Shown one piece after another: positions 43,048-51,480 of a DNA stretch of 64,000 nucleotides. The stretch is taken from the NCBI RefSeq assembly GCF_002102265.1, contig NZ_LQPG01000055.1, positions 62,001 to 126,000 of the forward strand, read 5' to 3'. The stretch is from Mycolicibacter longobardus. Lineage in GTDB: Bacteria; Actinomycetota; Actinomycetes; Mycobacteriales; Mycobacteriaceae. The translations under genes and the position numbers were made by a program. Numbering within the stretch: position 1 is the first letter of the stretch; each line of letters starts with the position of its first letter. Under the pieces are notes generated by a model, which saw nothing but the letters and a program-made list of their open reading frames with translations, made no database searches and was not told the DNA's origin.

Positions 43048-46000
43048 ATGCAACAGGCACTTCGGCCGTACATCACCACCGGCGTCGTCCTATTCGGTAC
43101 CAGCCTCATCGCCGTCGCGCCGGTCACACCGCTGCTCCCCGATGTGCAGGCGCGCACGGTCTCGCTGGCGGGTGACGCCTCGGACATCATGGGGGCCTAC
43201 CAGGATCTCTACGCCGACACCCTCGCAAACCTGCAAGCCATGAGCAATGCCGAGCCGTTCCCGGTGCTGCAACAGATCATCGCCAACTGGACGGGCTACC
43301 TCGAGCAGCTCAGCGCCGATCCGCAGTCGATCGGCGTCGTGGCGGCGGACATTGCGAACCACCTGCAGCAGGTGACCAGCCTGATCATGAACCTGCTGCC
43401 GACAATCGGCGCCCAGATCCTTCCCCTTCCGGCGCCGATCTCGGTAGAACTCTCGACACCGCTGGCCATGATGATTGCCGGCCTGGGTCCGTTGGTGACC
43501 ACGCTCAACGAGCTCAACGGGATCATCGGAACGATCCAGGCGGCCACCGACCCGGATGCCCTGCTAGCCGCGCTGTTGACGGCTCCGGCCCATCTCCTCA
43601 ACGCTTACCTCAACGGCACCGACAGCCTCGATCTGCTGGGGGTGAGCATTCCTGCCTTCAACGGACTGCTGGTCCCCGGGCAGGTACTCGACACCGAGGT
43701 GTCCGTCGGCGAGCTCCTGACCCAGCTGGACGGCCTGCTCGGCGGCCTGGGCAATCTCCTCAATGCCTTGGGCGGAGACAACATTGACCTGGGCGGACTG
43801 CTCGACAATGTGCTGACCACCCCGCTGCAGGGGCTGCTGGGGGACCTGGGGTTGGGCACACTCACGCTGGGCGGGTTGCTCGACGGCGTGGGAATGGGCG
43901 GCCTGGGTCTCGACCAGCTGCTGGGAACGCTCGGCGTGGGTGACGTGACGCTGCCCGGCCTGCTGGGTGACCTGGGATTGGGCGGTCTGACGTTGGGCGG
44001 CCTGCTGGGCGGCGTGGGTCTGGACGGCGTGACGCTGGGTGACCTGCTGGCGGATGTGGGTTTGGGCGGCATGACGTTGTCCGGGTTGCTGGGCGGTGTC
44101 GGCATGGGAGACACCACGCTGGCTGAATTGTTGAGCAATGTCGGTGTCGGCGACACACCGCTGTCTGAGCTGCTGGCCGATGTGGGGTTGGGCGACGCCG
44201 TCCTGCCCGGCCTGCTGGAGAACCTGGGGCTGGGCGATCTGACGCTGGTCGGGCTGTTGGACGGCGTGGGGCTGGGTGACCTGACGTTGCCCGCCTTGCT
44301 CGGTGGCGCGGGTCTGGGCCAGATGACGCTGCCCGGGCTGCTCGACGGGGTGGGGTTGGGCGACACCACGCTGGTCGGGTTGCTGGACAGGGTTGGGTTG
44401 GGTGGCCTGGACCTGGGGGCACTGTTGGGTGCCGTCGGGCTGGGTGGGACCACGTTGCCGGATCTGATCGAGGATCTGGGGTTGGGCAACACCAGCCTGG
44501 TCGGGTTGTTGGACGGTGTCGGGTTGGGTGACCTGACGCTGCCGGCTCTGCTCGGTGGTGCGGGGCTGGGTCATATGACGCTGCCGGGGCTGCTCGATGG
44601 GGTGGGTTTGGGTGACACCACGCTGGTCGGGTTCCTGGACGGAGTGGGCCTGGGCAGCCTGAACGTCGGGTCACTGTTGGGGGCTGTCGGGCTGGGTGGG
44701 ACCACGCTGCCCGACCTGGTCGAGGACCTGGGAATGAGCGATCTGACCCTGGGCAGCCTGCTGGGCGGGCTGGGAACAGCGGACGTGACGCTGGGCGGCC
44801 TGATGGACACCTTGAACCTCACCGACCTGAGCGTGGGCGGCCTGGTCGGCGCCGTCGGCCTGGACAACCTGGATCTCAGCGGACTGCTGACCGGCATCGG
44901 TCTGGGCGGTACCACACTGCCCGACCTGATCGGCGACCTGGGCTTGGCCGACCTGACGTTGGGCGGGCTGGTCGGCGGCGTCGGGGCGGGCGGCACCACG
45001 CTGCCCGAGCTGTTGTCCCACATGGACATGGGCGACATGACGCTGTCCGGGATGGTCGGCGCCCTGCTGGGCACCACGACACTGCCCGACATGCTCACCA
45101 GCCTCGGCCTGGGCGGCCAAACCCTGGGTGGCCTGCTGGGTGGCCTGGATCTGGGCGGAATGAGCCTGCACACCCTGTTCCACAACCTGAACATGAACGG
45201 CCTGAGAGTCATGGACGTGCTGAATGACCTCGGGTTGGGCAACATCAGCATCGGCACAATGATCACCAACATGGGGCTGGGCAGCATGGGCCTGCACAGC
45301 CTGGTCAACAACCTCGGTATGGGCGGCCTGACCTTGGTGAATGTGTTGAACACGGTCGGCGTCGGGCAGATGGGGCTGGGCGGGCTGCTGAGTACGTTCA
45401 ACGTGACCCTGGGCGCCGGCTCATTGTTGACCTTCCTGGGTGCCGAACCCTCGGTCATCACCGATGTCCTCGACGCGCTCACCCTGAATGACCTCATCAA
45501 CATGACCGGTATCACCGTCGGCGGCCTGCTGGACTTCTTTGGTCTCAACCAAACCCTGAACGCGCTGTTGGGCAACATCGCCGCGCAAGGAGGCGGGGTG
45601 AGCCTGAGCGGGGTGTTGCACGGGTTGGGGCTCTACAACATGACATTGCCCGCCATGCTGTCGAACCTGGGTCTGGGTAATTTCACTCTGGGCTGGACCG
45701 GATGGAACGGCCTGCTGCAGGTCCTGGGGTTGGAGCACATGAGCGTCAACGGCCTGCTGAACGCGGTGGGCATCGGCGACGACAACCTGGTAGCCATGCT
45801 GAACAGCCTGGGCCTGGGCATGAGCCTGCCCACTCTGCTGGACAACGTCGGGATCGGCGGCCTGAGCCTCAACGACGTCGTCGGCAGCCTGACCTTGGGC
45901 ACCATGAACCTCGACGGCCTGCTGAACGCCTTGGGCATCGATGACCTGAACCTGGCCAACCTGCTGCAGAACCTGGTCGGCGGCCTGACCCTGCCGGGCC

Positions 46001-47331
46001 TGATCAACAACCTGGGTCTGGACGACATGACGCTGGGCGCGCTGCTGGGCAACCTGGCCACCGGCGACCTCACCTTGGGCACCCTGCTGGGCAACCTGAA
46101 CCTGAGCGGCCTGACGCTGGGCGGGCTGCTGGACAACCTGAACCTCAGCGACCTCGGACTGGGCAGCCTGCTGGGCGGGCTGAATATGGGCGGCCTCACC
46201 CTGCCCGGGCTGGTAGACGCGCTGGGCCTGGACAACCTGACCCTGGGCGGGCTGCTGAGTGATCTGGGCACCGGCAACTTCACGCTGTCGGGGTTGTTGA
46301 CCAATCTGGGTCTGGGTGACGCGACGCTGCCGGGGTTGGTGACCGATCTGGGCCTGGGTGACCTGTCCCTGTCGGGCTTGTTGGGAGGCCTGGGTATCGG
46401 TGGCATGTTCGTGCCCGGTCTGTTGGAGGATCTGGGCCTGGGCGACGTGACGCTGTCGGGTGTGCTGGGCAACCTGGGTGTCAGCGATCGGACGCTGAGT
46501 GAGTTGCTGAGTGACCTGGGTACCGGCAACTTCACGTTGTCGGGGTTGTTGACCAATCTGGGTCTGGGTGACGCGACGTTGCCGGGGTTGGTGACCGATC
46601 TCGGTCTGGGTGATGTGACACTGTCGGGCTTGTTGGGCGGCCTGGGTATCGGTGGGATGTTCGTGCCCGGCTTGCTGACCGATCTGGGCCTGGGCGACCT
46701 GACCCTGCCCGGCCTGCTGGGCGGTCTGGGTGTGGGTGACATGAGCCTTGTTGAGCTGCTGACCAATCTGGGCACCGGCGGCTTCACCCTGCCGGGGCTG
46801 TTGGACGCGCTGGATCTGGCCGATGTGACGCTGCCCGGGTTGCTGGGTGATCTGGGACTGGGCGACCTGACCCTGGGCGGGCTGTTCGACGGCCTCGGCT
46901 TGGGCGCCCTGAACCTGCCCGCGCTGCTCGGCGATGTCGGGTTGGGCGAGATGACGCTGCCCGACCTGCTGGACGGCGTGGGGCTGGGCGGCATGACACT
47001 GGGCGGTCTGCTCGGCGGTCTGGGCGCCTGGGACCTGGGATTGGGCGACCTGCTGGGTGACTTGACCGGCAACCTGAACCTGGCCGGCCTGCTGGAGGGC
47101 CTGGGCTTGAGCGACCTGGATGCGTTCACACTCGACAGTGGGTGGTTCGGCGGACTGATGCCGTTCCTGTTCAACGAATTGCCGCAACAGATCGCCGAGC
47201 TGCTGGGCGCGCCGGCTGCCGGCGCAGCCGACGCCACGGCGTTCGCCTCGGGCGCGGCAGCCGACCTGTCGGACAGCCTGGGCGCCGAACTGCTGGCGCA
47301 GTTCTGGGCCGAGTTCGCCGTTGCTCCCTGA
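43048..47331 (+). CDS. Giant exported protein with ~72 fourteen-residue repeats
   Basis: A 1427-residue protein with a signal-like N-terminus (MQQALRPYITTGVVLFGTSL, then IAVAP) shared, as I recall, with a group of mycobacterial exported proteins. A non-repetitive domain (about 45-265) precedes a repeat region of 14-residue units with consensus G-L-G-D-x-T-L-x-G-L-L-x-x-[LV]. I count 37 units (43849-45399), a 76-residue interruption, then about 35 more (45628-47103), and a 75-residue Ala-rich C-terminus. The strict Leu/Gly spacing suggests an elongated solenoid. It is not a PE or PPE protein. No catalytic motif is seen. Likely surface-exposed; function unknown. Confidence 0.85.
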   Translation: MQQALRPYITTGVVLFGTSLIAVAPVTPLLPDVQARTVSLAGDASDIMGAYQDLYADTLANLQAMSNAEPFPVLQQIIANWTGYLEQLSADPQSIGVVAADIANHLQQVTSLIMNLLPTIGAQILPLPAPISVELSTPLAMMIAGLGPLVTTLNELNGIIGTIQAATDPDALLAALLTAPAHLLNAYLNGTDSLDLLGVSIPAFNGLLVPGQVLDTEVSVGELLTQLDGLLGGLGNLLNALGGDNIDLGGLLDNVLTTPLQGLLGDLGLGTLTLGGLLDGVGMGGLGLDQLLGTLGVGDVTLPGLLGDLGLGGLTLGGLLGGVGLDGVTLGDLLADVGLGGMTLSGLLGGVGMGDTTLAELLSNVGVGDTPLSELLADVGLGDAVLPGLLENLGLGDLTLVGLLDGVGLGDLTLPALLGGAGLGQMTLPGLLDGVGLGDTTLVGLLDRVGLGGLDLGALLGAVGLGGTTLPDLIEDLGLGNTSLVGLLDGVGLGDLTLPALLGGAGLGHMTLPGLLDGVGLGDTTLVGFLDGVGLGSLNVGSLLGAVGLGGTTLPDLVEDLGMSDLTLGSLLGGLGTADVTLGGLMDTLNLTDLSVGGLVGAVGLDNLDLSGLLTGIGLGGTTLPDLIGDLGLADLTLGGLVGGVGAGGTTLPELLSHMDMGDMTLSGMVGALLGTTTLPDMLTSLGLGGQTLGGLLGGLDLGGMSLHTLFHNLNMNGLRVMDVLNDLGLGNISIGTMITNMGLGSMGLHSLVNNLGMGGLTLVNVLNTVGVGQMGLGGLLSTFNVTLGAGSLLTFLGAEPSVITDVLDALTLNDLINMTGITVGGLLDFFGLNQTLNALLGNIAAQGGGVSLSGVLHGLGLYNMTLPAMLSNLGLGNFTLGWTGWNGLLQVLGLEHMSVNGLLNAVGIGDDNLVAMLNSLGLGMSLPTLLDNVGIGGLSLNDVVGSLTLGTMNLDGLLNALGIDDLNLANLLQNLVGGLTLPGLINNLGLDDMTLGALLGNLATGDLTLGTLLGNLNLSGLTLGGLLDNLNLSDLGLGSLLGGLNMGGLTLPGLVDALGLDNLTLGGLLSDLGTGNFTLSGLLTNLGLGDATLPGLVTDLGLGDLSLSGLLGGLGIGGMFVPGLLEDLGLGDVTLSGVLGNLGVSDRTLSELLSDLGTGNFTLSGLLTNLGLGDATLPGLVTDLGLGDVTLSGLLGGLGIGGMFVPGLLTDLGLGDLTLPGLLGGLGVGDMSLVELLTNLGTGGFTLPGLLDALDLADVTLPGLLGDLGLGDLTLGGLFDGLGLGALNLPALLGDVGLGEMTLPDLLDGVGLGGMTLGGLLGGLGAWDLGLGDLLGDLTGNLNLAGLLEGLGLSDLDAFTLDSGWFGGLMPFLFNELPQQIAELLGAPAAGAADATAFASGAAADLSDSLGAELLAQFWAEFAVAP
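43849..47103 (+). repeat. 42-bp coding tandem repeat array with 252-bp super-repeats
   Basis: About 72 tandem 42-bp units, each encoding 14 residues. Two recent higher-order duplications are visible, both with a six-unit period of 252 bp: units 10-15 (44227-44478) recur as 16-21 (44479-44730), and units 53-58 (46267-46518) recur as 59-64 (46519-46770), the latter nearly identical in DNA. This indicates expansion by unequal crossing-over or slippage. Confidence 0.93.
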
Positions 47332-47445
47332 TGCCGCCGTGCTGTGTTGACGATCGTCGCCCCTATTGATCTGCTCGTCCGGCTTTCTCAATCGACTTCG
47401 GTCTGCATTAATGGTCGGGTAACTACGTAGAGGGGATAGCTGTCG

Positions 47446-48339
47446 GTGGCGCAGGATCCGTACGTTGATCAGTTGAAACGGCTGAATCGCAAGTCAGACT
47501 TGGCGAACGCGCTCAATGCAGCACAGCTACTTCAGCACCAGCGGATCATCTCCCAGAACAAGGAACTTCTCGATCTGCGGCACCAGCAGCTTGCTGAAGA
47601 ACGACAGTACCGCTTCAAGATGTGGCTCCAGTCGCCTGCGGGCGTCGGTTATTCGGCTTGGCACGCGAAGGCGGCGGACTTGCTTGCCGCGATCCGGGCT
47701 TTCGACGAGGCATGGCAGGGCACCTGGGACTCGGAGATAAGTGCCGCTGTATCACCGCACGAACGCCAGCAGGTCAGTACAAATCGGTATTTGCCCAGGC
47801 CCCTCCCGGTCGCGGTCAAGAAGGTTCTGAATCCGGTCCTGGTGGGCATCGCGACTGCGATTCTTCTGTGGCTCGTTGTTATGCAGATGGTGGGTCGCGT
47901 GTTCGATGGTTCGTATTGGGCGCTGTTGATCTTGCTTGCTGGCTCGGCTGGGGCGCTCGCCTGGACACTGCTATTTGACGACACCAACTTTGTTCGGGCC
48001 GAGGAGGCGATGGCAGACAATTTGCGCGCCAGAAGAATTCATCTGTTCGGGGTGGATCCGCTGACCTCGCCGGTCCCGAGTTGGTCGGTGAATTGCGAAC
48101 ACCTTGCGATACGTCGGTCTATCGAGTCAGTGATAGGGAACGCGCCGATGCAGTTTCCTGGGCCAGCGGAACTGCCGGCTCTCGAAGCCCCCCGATGCGT
48201 GGATGCGGCCACGATCCGCCTGGCTTCACACCGTGATCTGCTTGCGATCAACCCTTTCGTCCAGCTGGGCGCGGCACTGCGGGACGGGGATGGGGCGGGG
48301 GACGGCGGCAGTGCAACTGTTTCTAGCGGGGGCCAGTGA
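47446..48339 (+). CDS. Hypothetical coiled-coil membrane protein
   Basis: A 297-residue protein I do not recognise. The N-terminal 60 residues are charged and likely coiled coil (LLQHQRIISQNKELLDLRHQ followed by QLAEERQYRF). Two membrane helices lie around residues 128-150 and 157-178, with short cytosolic parts before and after. The start GTG 47446 has a weak GAGG-like site upstream. The stop overlaps the start of the next gene (GTGATG), so the two are probably co-translated. Base composition looks less GC-rich than the core genes, consistent with later acquisition. Confidence 0.6.
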   Translation: MAQDPYVDQLKRLNRKSDLANALNAAQLLQHQRIISQNKELLDLRHQQLAEERQYRFKMWLQSPAGVGYSAWHAKAADLLAAIRAFDEAWQGTWDSEISAAVSPHERQQVSTNRYLPRPLPVAVKKVLNPVLVGIATAILLWLVVMQMVGRVFDGSYWALLILLAGSAGALAWTLLFDDTNFVRAEEAMADNLRARRIHLFGVDPLTSPVPSWSVNCEHLAIRRSIESVIGNAPMQFPGPAELPALEAPRCVDAATIRLASHRDLLAINPFVQLGAALRDGDGAGDGGSATVSSGGQ

Positions 48340-48977
48340 TGCTGCCGCCCGGACGACCTGAATACAGGCAAACGGCTGAGTCCGCGAATGTCCGGCCGGC
48401 TATGTTCGCGAGTATCGCAGTGACAACGACGGTCTTGGTTGTTGGAGTGGTCGTTGCCCTCGTTCACGACGACCGGCAGTCGGAGCCCTCGGTAGCAGGC
48501 TCACGCGCGACGGCCACTACACGGTCGGCCCAACCTGCCCGGCCGAGAATTCCTTCGGCGCGACCGCTGCCAATGGATCCGTTGCCCACGCAACGGATTC
48601 CGGAGCAGGCCGAAAATCAGTTGCGATGGGTTTTTCAATCCCCTTCCGGGAACATCGGTTGTGTGATGGACGGTCTGGTGAAACCGGCAACGGTGAGCTG
48701 CGTGATCCGAGAGCACACTTACACAGTCCCGGGGGCGTTGGGCCCGGGTTGCACCCCCGGCGATTCGCATCGATTTGATATGGCCGAAGGCCAACCGCCG
48801 TCCATAGCGTGTATTGCCTCGGTCGACGGTTTTGGCCTTCCCGTCCAAGACTATGGAAAGCCGGTATCGGCAGGCAGTATCACTTGTGTGAGCGAGATCG
48901 ATACCGGAGTCACGTGCAATGACAGCCGAACGGGGCACTTCTTTCAGGTTGCGCGACAGGCGTATACCGCCGGTTGA
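48339..48977 (+). CDS. Membrane-anchored protein with DUF6636-like domain
   Basis: A 212-residue protein with one N-terminal membrane helix (about 23-45), a Pro/Arg/Ser-rich linker (about 50-85) and an exported domain (about 90-212). The domain begins WVFQSPSGNIGCVMDG and includes VSCVIREHTYTVP, PGCTPGD, SIACIAS and TGVTCNDSRTGHFFQVARQ. The F-x-S-P-S-G-N-I-x-C start and the paired Cys residues fit the secreted DUF6636-type domain, probably held by disulfides. Either ATG 48339 or GTG 48336 starts it. It is coupled to the preceding membrane protein. Function unknown. Confidence 0.65.
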   Translation: MLPPGRPEYRQTAESANVRPAMFASIAVTTTVLVVGVVVALVHDDRQSEPSVAGSRATATTRSAQPARPRIPSARPLPMDPLPTQRIPEQAENQLRWVFQSPSGNIGCVMDGLVKPATVSCVIREHTYTVPGALGPGCTPGDSHRFDMAEGQPPSIACIASVDGFGLPVQDYGKPVSAGSITCVSEIDTGVTCNDSRTGHFFQVARQAYTAG

Positions 48978-49051
48978 GCGCGTCGAGATAGCGAGCCTGA
49001 GTGTGGTGCGTGGAACAGTGGCCCGAACATCGAAAACTTCGTCTTCACGCT

Positions 49052-49687
49052 CTAACTGCGTCGGGGGTTGCTCATGTGGCGCCAGATCGAATGATCCAGG
49101 TCCGAGCTGGACATTTCGAGACATTCGGCGGCCGCCGTTACCAGCGCGGTAACGGCATCAGGACCTGGGCGTCCACCGACGGCCTCGCTCACGAATCGCG
49201 TAACCAGGGTATCGGGCTTGACTCCATCTGTGCCGAGGAGCATGAGGAAGTAGGACCAGGTCACTGGGCCAAGACCGCGAGTACCGCAGTAGATGCTCTT
49301 CTGCTTGTCGGAATTCCGGTCGACGTCGGCGGCGTGCACTACTCCGGCTTCGGCGAGCCGCCGAGCGGCGTCGACAATCGCTTCAGTTTTCAGGGCGCCA
49401 CCTGTCTTCTGCCGGTTGGCGAGTACCTCTGACAGCCTTGCCGAATTGATATCCCCGAGGATTCGCAGGTCGTCCCACCCAGTGCGTCCCGAGTCGGCTT
49501 GGTACCGCTTGATGGCGCCGCGCACGCCGGTATCCGCGGTGACGCCATATCGCGCGCGGATAGATAGAACTGCGTCGATCAAAGCGAGTTCTATGTTCTC
49601 GGGCCAACCACCCGGCGTCTTGCGGAGCGTGATTGCTGATCTGATACCCGCTACGAGACGTTCGACGTCCGCTGGAGTCGGCGCCAT
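49052..49687 (-). CDS. HhH-GPD-like hypothetical protein
   Basis: A 211-residue protein. Its C-terminal half contains GTRGLGPVTWSYFLMLLG, then DGVKPDTLVTRFV, which resembles the helix-hairpin-helix and following Asp segment of HhH-GPD DNA glycosylases; the catalytic Lys of the endonuclease III type is not obvious and there is no Cys cluster for an Fe-S centre. ATG 49687 is preceded by AGAAAG. It ends 74 bp from the convergent DUF6636 gene. Either a DNA-binding or repair protein or a divergent relative; function unassigned. Base composition is lower in GC than neighbours. Confidence 0.6.
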   Translation of the reverse strand: MAPTPADVERLVAGIRSAITLRKTPGGWPENIELALIDAVLSIRARYGVTADTGVRGAIKRYQADSGRTGWDDLRILGDINSARLSEVLANRQKTGGALKTEAIVDAARRLAEAGVVHAADVDRNSDKQKSIYCGTRGLGPVTWSYFLMLLGTDGVKPDTLVTRFVSEAVGGRPGPDAVTALVTAAAECLEMSSSDLDHSIWRHMSNPRRS

Positions 49688-49824
49688 GCCCACAACTTTC
49701 TGTAAACCGGTCAGTTTGCGCTCCCAGTAAACCAAGCACCTACGACATCGGCGGGGGTTCGGCGGGACGCAGCCACAAGGATGGCGATGCCGTTCGATTG
49801 CCGGTGCTGCCCGGCTGAGTCGGA

Positions 49825-51270
49825 CTACGCCGTGCCGGTTGCCGGCGAAAGGCGCCGGCGTTTGGCGCGCTCCCGCCGGGTCTGTCGCCGCTTGGCGCTG
49901 GTTACCAGGCGGGCCACGGCGGCTTCGATGCTGCGGGCGAACTCGTCGATATCGGGCATGGTGTCGTAATCGGCCAGGATGCCGAAGTACAGGTTCTCGG
50001 CGTAACTCAGCATCGCCACGCCGGTGCGCAGCTGCAACGCGATCGGCGGTACCGGCAGAAGCTCGAGCACCCGGCGGCCCAGGATGTGCAGCGGTTGCGA
50101 CGGTCCCGGCACATTGGTCGCAACCGTGGTGACGCCGTGCTGCGGTAGACGCGTCAACAGCCGAACCGTCCACGCGGTCAGCGGGAACGGCAGATAGTTG
50201 GTCGCCGTGACAAGCGTGCTGCCGGCCTGGCGCTGCCCGGTGCTCTTGGTTCTGCTCAGCCGCGCGTGCACCAGGTTGAGCCGCTGCACCGGGCTGTCCA
50301 CCTCGACCGGCAGGTAGGGCAGCATCAGTGAGACCCGGTTGTCGGTTGCGTCGGAGGCATCGCCCGCCCGCGTCGACACCGGCACCAGGGTGCGCAGGGT
50401 TTCGGCGGTGGGATGTTCGCCGCGGCGTTCCAGCATGCCGCGGTAGCCCTCGGTCAGGGCGGCCAGCGCGACATCGTTGAGGGTCACGTCGAACTCCCGG
50501 CAGATCCGGTTGACGTCGTCGAGGGCCACGTGAGCGGAGCTGTACCGGCGCATAGCGCTCATCGGACCGTTCAACGAGGTGCTGTTGCCCGGGCTCAACA
50601 GCCCTGCCGACAGCTCGACGGTGCCGCGGACCGCCCGCGCCGCGGCCGCGCTGATCCCGGTCGAGACCTTCCAGAGCGCGGCCGGCCAGCTCGCCGGGTT
50701 GAGGTTCACCGAGTGGAGGCCGAATTCTGAACGGGCCGAATGTGATTCGTGAGCACTACGAATATCGCCGGCGAAACTGGCCACCGCGTCGGCATCGTCG
50801 CCGCTCTCGTCGCACAGGCCGGTGAACAGATGCGACGCCGCGATCCCGTCGGCGACGCAGTGGTGAACCTGGACCAGCATCGCCCACCGCTCGCCGGTCA
50901 GTCCCTCGATCACCCAGATACGCCACAGCGGCCGATCGCGGTCCAGTCGACGGGCCATCTGATCGGCGACGACGCCGAACAGCTCGGCGTCGCCACCGGG
51001 ATGGGGCAACGCGATCCGTCCGAGGTGGTGTGCCAGGTCGAAGTCGGGGTCGTCCACCCACCGGGGCGGCGCCAGGTCGAGCGGGTGCGACTGCAGCTTC
51101 TGCCCGAGCCGCCGGCAGCCGCTGATCCGGGCGCCCAGCGTGGAAACCAGCGACGCGTAGTCCGGCGGTGGCCCTTCCAGGACGACCAGCCCGCCGAGCG
51201 CCAGGCTGACGTGGCGGTCGGAGTCCTCGGCCTGCAGGAAACCCGCGTCCAGTGTCGTCAGCTGCTCCAC
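49825..51270 (-). CDS. Wax ester synthase / diacylglycerol acyltransferase (WS/DGAT)
   Basis: A 481-residue member of the WS/DGAT family that makes triacylglycerol or wax esters from acyl-CoA. The catalytic motif HHxxxDG is intact in VQVHHCVADGIAASHL; the family C-terminal motif is in TNVPGPSQPLHILG. The N-terminus MEQLTTLDAGFLQAED is typical. The gene is divergent from an acg-like nitroreductase and close to dosR-dosS, the same kind of company as tgs1 (Rv3130c) in M. tuberculosis. A DosR-box-like site in the divergent promoter suggests hypoxia or NO control. GTG 51270 is used. Confidence 0.93.
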   Translation of the reverse strand: MEQLTTLDAGFLQAEDSDRHVSLALGGLVVLEGPPPDYASLVSTLGARISGCRRLGQKLQSHPLDLAPPRWVDDPDFDLAHHLGRIALPHPGGDAELFGVVADQMARRLDRDRPLWRIWVIEGLTGERWAMLVQVHHCVADGIAASHLFTGLCDESGDDADAVASFAGDIRSAHESHSARSEFGLHSVNLNPASWPAALWKVSTGISAAAARAVRGTVELSAGLLSPGNSTSLNGPMSAMRRYSSAHVALDDVNRICREFDVTLNDVALAALTEGYRGMLERRGEHPTAETLRTLVPVSTRAGDASDATDNRVSLMLPYLPVEVDSPVQRLNLVHARLSRTKSTGQRQAGSTLVTATNYLPFPLTAWTVRLLTRLPQHGVTTVATNVPGPSQPLHILGRRVLELLPVPPIALQLRTGVAMLSYAENLYFGILADYDTMPDIDEFARSIEAAVARLVTSAKRRQTRRERAKRRRLSPATGTA

Positions 51271-51326
51271 GATTCCGACCTCCCGCCTGGTCCCGCTCCA
51301 ATGGTCCGCCCGTGACAGCGGCGAGG

Positions 51327-51346
51327 GCAGGGCCAGAAGTCCCGAC
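51327..51346. promoter_or_regulatory. Candidate DosR box (WS/DGAT-acg divergent promoter)
   Basis: The 14-bp core GGGCCAGAAGTCCC (51330-51343) followed by GAC fits the DosR consensus GGGACT-WW-AGTCCC with a perfect right half and a weaker left half. It lies 57 bp from the WS/DGAT start and about 135 bp from the nitroreductase start, between two genes whose homologues belong to the DosR regulon. Confidence 0.55.
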
Positions 51347-51480
51347 TCCGGGCGTCAGGTGCGGGTCTTCGTGCCCTGTCCGGGAGGGGTGAACAGAGCG
51401 CATCGTGAAAGGGTCACGGGCCATTCGGGGCTCAGCGTGGAATTCCGCTCAGGGCCGCGAGGGAAGAAAGGGGCCGGACC

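Noticed and set aside
43048..47331. Giant gene as a PPE-MPTR or PE_PGRS protein
   Set aside because: No PE or PPE N-terminal domain, no NxGxGNxG or GGAGG repeats; the repeat is a 14-mer of different pattern.
45421..47391. 656-codon minus-strand frame opposite the giant repeat gene
   Set aside because: It is the complement of the repeat and shows Gln/Ala/Val repeats (AQ, QQPAQ) without signal or domain. The sense frame has the exported N-terminus and the start.
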